Positions 5,831 through 9,100 of a stretch of DNA of 9,100 nt are shown piece after piece. Numbering within the stretch: position 1 is the first letter of the stretch; the number at the start of each line of letters is the position of its first letter. This DNA is from Actinobacteria bacterium UBA3012 (lineage in GTDB: Bacteria > Actinomycetota > Actinomycetes > Nanopelagicales > Nanopelagicaceae). The stretch covers positions 787 to 9,886 of the forward strand of contig DDZI01000025.1 of NCBI GenBank assembly GCA_002346305.1. The letters run 5' to 3'. Under the pieces are notes generated by a model. That model was given only the letters and a program-made list of their open reading frames with translations, ran no database searches and was not told the origin of the DNA. Both the position numbers and the translations under genes were made by a program.

Positions 5831-7068
5831 TGGCAGTTCGTCAACGCTCTCGCAACCCCGCATCAAGGCTATTCCGGATCCTTTGGCGCAAAGCCCGTAC
5901 CTTAAAACGATTGGTCTTTCCGCCGACCTACGACCCCTTTACCGCAGAATCAGCAGCAGGTGCGCAAGTTGCCTACTTCTTTGCAGATACGCCTTCTCGA
6001 ATTTACCAAATCGCGCAATGGTTGCCAGTAATTGAAAAATCGCCAGCAAATTTAAGTGCGGTAATTATCACGCGAAGCGCGGCATCGACAGAGGAACTCA
6101 GGAAATTAACCAATATTCCAATCATTCACGCGCATACCTTTGATTTGTTAATGTCCTTATTAGAACTTTCGAAATTTAAGGCAATTATCTATGTCAACAA
6201 TTCGTACCAGAATTTTCAGACTCTCTCTTACCAACAAGCGGTACACATTCATGTTAACCATGGTGAGAGTGACAAGATATCTATGGTCAGCAACCAAGCT
6301 AAAGCTTATGATCGAGTTTTCGTCGCAGGGCCAGCAGCTAGAGATCGCTATTTGACAGCAGTCGCATGGATTGATCAAAATAAATTGATCACCGTTGGAA
6401 GGCCGCAATTAGATTTGGGTCAAACACCAATTGCAGCAGAACCAAAGTTAAAAACTATTACTTATGCCCCCACCTGGGAAGGTGAGGATGAAGGAAATAA
6501 TTACACTTCAATGGATTTGTATGGCAAAAAAATTATTGATGCGGCCTTAAACCAAAGTGATTGTCGGACGATCTATAAACCTCACCCAAGAATTCTCACC
6601 TCTAAAGATCCGGAAGTAGTTGCCGCTCATAAATATATTGTTTCTCGATTAAACAAAGCCCCTCACCAAGTATTAATTGAAGGTGATGTAATTGAAGTTC
6701 TTCTTGGCACAGATTTGTTAATAAGCGATATATCCAGCGTCACCCTTGACTACCTATATTTGAAACCCGAAGGGGCAATCTTCCTTTCGGATCGGCGCAC
6801 AGATTTCGCCGTACTTGAATCTGAATCACCAGTTGCATCTGCTGCGACAATAATTGATGAAAAAAGTGTAGATGAAATTTCTGCGCAATTGAAAAAAGCA
6901 TTAGAAAAAGATGATTTAGCTGCTAAACGAGCAGAGGTTTGTCGGTATTATTTCGGTGGGATAGTGGCAGGTGAGAGTTCAAAAACTTACTTTGCGGCGA
7001 TTTTAAAATCTATAAACGAGCATGAAGTTGCTGTAAGCGAATTAACCCGTACGCGAAGGTCAATTTAA
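5830..7068 (+). CDS. CDP-glycerol/CDP-ribitol phosphotransferase-like protein (TagF/TagB family, teichoic-acid type)
   Basis: Enzymes of this family move glycerol-phosphate or ribitol-phosphate from a CDP-polyol to a membrane-bound acceptor, as in teichoic acid assembly at the inner face of the membrane. The 412-residue protein shows the GT-B style family motifs in order: HGES at 144-147 (where Gram-positive TagF has HGTP), YAPTWEGE at 212-219, KPHP at 250-253, and DLLISDISSVTLDY at 295-308. The basic N-terminus (about 1-30, rich in R and K) may bind the membrane. There is no transmembrane span and no extra N-terminal glycosyltransferase. ATG 5830 was chosen because GAGG lies five bases upstream; the GTG at 5827 is too close to it. 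The next gene starts eight bases after the stop, so the two form an operon. It may prime or polymerise a polyol-phosphate chain, but the polyol is not identifiable and neither a glycerol-phosphate nor a ribitol-specific cytidylyltransferase is evident in the window. Confidence 0.85.
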   Translation: MAVRQRSRNPASRLFRILWRKARTLKRLVFPPTYDPFTAESAAGAQVAYFFADTPSRIYQIAQWLPVIEKSPANLSAVIITRSAASTEELRKLTNIPIIHAHTFDLLMSLLELSKFKAIIYVNNSYQNFQTLSYQQAVHIHVNHGESDKISMVSNQAKAYDRVFVAGPAARDRYLTAVAWIDQNKLITVGRPQLDLGQTPIAAEPKLKTITYAPTWEGEDEGNNYTSMDLYGKKIIDAALNQSDCRTIYKPHPRILTSKDPEVVAAHKYIVSRLNKAPHQVLIEGDVIEVLLGTDLLISDISSVTLDYLYLKPEGAIFLSDRRTDFAVLESESPVASAATIIDEKSVDEISAQLKKALEKDDLAAKRAEVCRYYFGGIVAGESSKTYFAAILKSINEHEVAVSELTRTRRSI

Positions 7069-7072
7069 GGAG
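7067..7072 (+). promoter_or_regulatory. Ribosome binding site for the LicC-like cytidylyltransferase
   Basis: AAGGAG begins within the TAA stop of the preceding gene and sits four bases before GTG 7077. It is the best Shine-Dalgarno in the window and decides the GTG start. Confidence 0.75.
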
Positions 7073-7076
7073 AAAA

Positions 7077-7769
7077 GTGATTCGCCAAGTAATTATTCTT
7101 GCTGCCGGAATGGGTACTCGTCTCGGGAAACCATGGCCAAAACCACTTACCCCTCTAAAAGATGGCCGCACAATAATGCAACAACAAATGGAAAACATCA
7201 CCAAGACTTTTGGATCTGATTCTCGAATTGGTGTTGTTGTAGGTTTCAAATTAGAGATGATTATGGAAGCGCACCCGCGAGCAACATTTATCTATAACGA
7301 ACTTTATGATCAAACCAACACCAGCAAAAGTCTTTGGCGCGCACTAGTCGCAAGCCAAGATGGTGGAGTGCTGTGGATGAATGGTGATGTGGTTTTTGAT
7401 CCAAAAGTTCTTGAAAGAGTTAAACCATTTATTGAGAAAGATCAATCATTTATCTGTGTTAATACCTCTAAAACAGCAGAGGAAGAAGTCAAGTACACCG
7501 TTGATGCTGCGGGTCATATTTTAGATCTATCCAAGAAAGTGCAAAATGCATTAGGAGAAGCAGTTGGAATTAATTTTGTTTCAGCAAAAGATAAAGAAGC
7601 CCTTATAAAGCGCTTAAATGAGGTAGATGATGGAGATTACTTTGAACGTGGGATTGAAGTAGCTATTGAGAAAGACAAAGTAACTTTTTTGCCAGTTGAT
7701 ATTTCTGATTTATTTGCTGTTGAAGTTGATTTTCCAGATGATCTAATCAAAGCAAACGAAGGTTTTTAA
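7077..7769 (+). CDS. LicC-like nucleotidyltransferase, probably CTP:phospho-alcohol cytidylyltransferase
   Basis: Likely activates a phosphorylated alcohol (phosphocholine, inositol-1-phosphate or a polyol phosphate) with CTP to form the CDP-alcohol used by its neighbours, in the cytosol. The 230 residues form one GT-A-like nucleotidyltransferase domain. The nucleotide loop AAGMGTRLG is at 9-17, followed by PKPL at 21-24 with K22. NTSKSLWRAL at 81-90 resembles the block that LicC and inositol-phosphate cytidylyltransferases place before the catalytic aspartate. NGD is at 102-104, GEAVGI at 160-165, and a final acidic metal site is likely in EVDFPDDL at 216-223. There is no hexapeptide-repeat C-terminal domain, unlike GlmU. 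The GTG start follows AAGGAG. The short length and the two CDP-alcohol phosphotransferases plus TagF-like gene nearby favour CTP over a sugar-nucleotide role, but a sugar-phosphate nucleotidyltransferase cannot be excluded. The stop overlaps the convergent lldD stop by four bases. Confidence 0.85.
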   Translation: MIRQVIILAAGMGTRLGKPWPKPLTPLKDGRTIMQQQMENITKTFGSDSRIGVVVGFKLEMIMEAHPRATFIYNELYDQTNTSKSLWRALVASQDGGVLWMNGDVVFDPKVLERVKPFIEKDQSFICVNTSKTAEEEVKYTVDAAGHILDLSKKVQNALGEAVGINFVSAKDKEALIKRLNEVDDGDYFERGIEVAIEKDKVTFLPVDISDLFAVEVDFPDDLIKANEGF

Positions 7770-8986
7770 CTATTCCGTAACTTTGCATGAGAAGAATTGA
7801 TTTCACTTATCTTTGATATTCCCATAAGGGCCATGGTGTTTGATATTTCAGCCTGTAATATCTCGACAACTTTTTCAACTCCATTTTGTCCATCTGCCAT
7901 AATGCCGTACAAGTAAGCCCGGCCAATCAATACTGCTTTTGCACCAAAAGCAATTGCAGCGACTACATCTTGGCCAGTCATAAAGCCACCATCCACATAA
8001 ATATCTAATCTTCCGCCAACCTTTTCGGCAACTTTTGGCAAAAGTTCAATCATCACTGGGCCTTTATCTAACTGACGTCCACCATGATTTGAAAGCACAA
8101 TTCCTTGTACTCCGATATCGGCTAACTTCTCTGCATCAGAAACAGATTGCACACCTTTGATAATAATTGGCCCATCCCAGACGGTTCGTAACCAACTTAT
8201 ATCTTCAAAATTAAGTGTTGGATCATAAATTTTTGCTGCCAACTGAGCTAAAGGCTCTTTATAACCACGGAAGGCTGCGAATTCAAGAGGCGCGGTGGTT
8301 AGTAAATTCATCCACCAGCTCGGTTTGGTTGTCATATCTAGAAATGTTTTTAATCCAATTTTTGGTGGAACTGTTAATCCATTGCGAATATCACGAGCAC
8401 GGACACCGGAAACTGGCGTATCGACAGTCAACATTAAAACTTCAAATCCACTGTCTTTTGCTCGTTTGATAAAACCAAGGCTGGCCTGGCGATCTTTCAT
8501 TAAATAAAATTGGTACCAACGGCGAGCGCCCGGTACGGCTGCGGCTAAATCATCTGGAGCAGTTGTGCCCATGGTTGATAAGCAGTAAACAAGATTATTT
8601 TTTTCGGCGACTTCAGCAACAGCTGGTTCACCAGTGTGGTGCATCATTCGTGTGTAACCAGTTGGCGCGAAAATTACCGGCATCGCAGTTTTTTTACCGA
8701 AAATTTCAATACTTGTATCAACATTTGAAATATCCCGCAAAACGTTTGGTTGAAGTTCAACTCTTAAAAATGCGTTAGCAGTTCGTGCCAGTGATATTTC
8801 TTCGTGCGCTCCGCCTTCAACATAGTCATACACTGCTTTAGGAACACGAGTACGGGCGATTTTCTGTAGGTCTCTAACGGTGACAACTTTTGACATGCGC
8901 ACTTTATGTCTGCGCAAAGTTGGAACGCCCCAGTTAATAAGTGGGAGGACAAATCGCGGACTTGGAAGTTGACGCTTGCTCTTCAT
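7766..8986 (-). CDS. lldD: FMN-dependent alpha-hydroxy-acid dehydrogenase, probably L-lactate dehydrogenase
   Basis: Oxidises an L-2-hydroxy acid, most likely L-lactate to pyruvate, passing electrons through FMN to quinones at the inner face of the membrane. The 406-residue protein has the family's active-site set: a tyrosine in VYDYVEGGA (52-60), Y161 in YQFY, D189 in LTVDTP, K277 in IIIKGV, and H301 with R304 in SNHGGRQLD. The FMN phosphate site is DGGFMTG at 332-338 with GR at 355-356. APTGYTRMMHHTGE (107-120) and LSTMGTT (136-142) resemble lactate-type members more than glycolate oxidases. The ATG at 8986 was chosen because the basic N-terminus (KRQLPSPRFVLPLI) matches actinobacterial LldD proteins. 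There is no Shine-Dalgarno. An ATG 30 codons inside is less likely. Its relative MftD, which matures mycofactocin, is an alternative, but no other mycofactocin genes are in view. It may work with the malic enzyme in lactate, malate and pyruvate metabolism. Confidence 0.9.
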   Translation of the reverse strand: MKSKRQLPSPRFVLPLINWGVPTLRRHKVRMSKVVTVRDLQKIARTRVPKAVYDYVEGGAHEEISLARTANAFLRVELQPNVLRDISNVDTSIEIFGKKTAMPVIFAPTGYTRMMHHTGEPAVAEVAEKNNLVYCLSTMGTTAPDDLAAAVPGARRWYQFYLMKDRQASLGFIKRAKDSGFEVLMLTVDTPVSGVRARDIRNGLTVPPKIGLKTFLDMTTKPSWWMNLLTTAPLEFAAFRGYKEPLAQLAAKIYDPTLNFEDISWLRTVWDGPIIIKGVQSVSDAEKLADIGVQGIVLSNHGGRQLDKGPVMIELLPKVAEKVGGRLDIYVDGGFMTGQDVVAAIAFGAKAVLIGRAYLYGIMADGQNGVEKVVEILQAEISNTMALMGISKISEINSSHAKLRNS

Positions 8987-9044
8987 GGCAGTATCTAACC
9001 ATTACAACAGGGGCTCTCATCAGGTTTGCAGCAATAAATAGTTT

Positions 9045-9100
9045 TTAGCCTAGATTTAGCGTGTCAGTACCCGCATCTTCTTCAAACTCTTCAAACTCTT
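9045..9100 (-). CDS. Probable C-terminal tail of a leftward gene, truncated by the window edge
   Basis: On the minus strand one frame is open from the window edge to a TAA at 9047-9045 and reads EFEEFEEDAGTDTLNLG. It is an acidic, hydrophilic tail typical of a real protein C-terminus. The stop lies 58 bases before the lldD start on the same strand, so lldD could be in its operon. The family cannot be named from 17 residues. A competing reading is a plus-strand start at GTG 9061 (giving VSVPASSSNSSNS), which is less protein-like. Confidence 0.45.
   Translation of the reverse strand, partial: EFEEFEEDAGTDTLNLG
9081..9098. repeat. Two tandem copies of a 9-bp unit (TTCAAACTC)
   Basis: TTCAAACTC occurs at 9081-9089 and again at 9090-9098, and the window ends with TT, which could begin a third copy. 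The unit length is a multiple of three. Read on the minus strand it encodes repeated EFE in the acidic tail described above. Whether the array continues is not visible. Confidence 0.6.

Noticed and set aside
5785..5844. TTG 5844 as start of the three-part CDP-alcohol phosphotransferase
   Set aside because: It has no clear Shine-Dalgarno, would overlap the divergent gene's start, and adds a stretch with no resemblance to the family. It remains possible.
7766..8986. MftD (mycofactocin maturase) instead of lactate dehydrogenase
   Set aside because: The families are close, but no precursor peptide, radical SAM enzyme or other mycofactocin gene is in the window.
9061..9100. Plus-strand gene starting at GTG 9061 (VSVPASSSNSSNS)
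   Set aside because: A TAGATT hexamer lies upstream, but at poor spacing for a leaderless start, and the minus-strand acidic tail is more protein-like. It cannot be excluded without more sequence.

Overview
The window looks like a stretch of an AT-rich actinobacterial chromosome, roughly 40% G+C by eye. The genes are tightly packed, several stop and start codons overlap, GTG starts are common, and some starts lack a Shine-Dalgarno and sit 6-7 bases after a TAnnnT hexamer, as expected for leaderless mRNAs. The protein styles also fit Actinobacteria: an LldD with a basic N-terminus, a CDP-alcohol phosphotransferase with a DUF5941-like tail, and a TagF-like protein with an HGES motif. A streamlined freshwater lineage such as the acI group (Nanopelagicales) is a plausible guess that the window alone cannot prove. 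No tRNA, rRNA, CRISPR array, transposase or phage gene was seen, and no gap between genes exceeds about 60 bases.

Left part (1-2508, + strand): the C-terminal 283 residues of a short-form malic enzyme, then a type I mannose-6-phosphate isomerase-like protein, then a DedA membrane protein coupled to it by a GTGA overlap. These serve central carbon metabolism, mannose supply and membrane or lipid-carrier physiology.

Central part (2568-7769): a divergent five-gene cluster. Leftward on the - strand are a three-part CDP-alcohol phosphotransferase, a second CDP-alcohol phosphotransferase and a GT2 glycosyltransferase, joined by 1-base and 4-base overlaps. Rightward on the + strand are a TagF-like CDP-polyol phosphotransferase and a LicC-like cytidylyltransferase. 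The two arms share a short intergenic region with -10-like hexamers on both strands. The simplest joint reading is that the cytidylyltransferase makes a CDP-alcohol, the two membrane enzymes transfer the phospho-alcohol onto a lipid or membrane acceptor, the TagF-like enzyme adds or polymerises polyol-phosphate, and the glycosyltransferase decorates the product. This would give a phosphodiester-linked surface glycolipid or glycopolymer. The alcohol and the acceptor cannot be read from the sequence. This cluster is the best candidate for an undescribed system here.

Right part (7766-9100, - strand): an FMN-dependent L-lactate dehydrogenase (LldD type), converging on the cytidylyltransferase with a 4-base stop overlap. 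At the window edge is the probable acidic C-terminal tail of another leftward gene.
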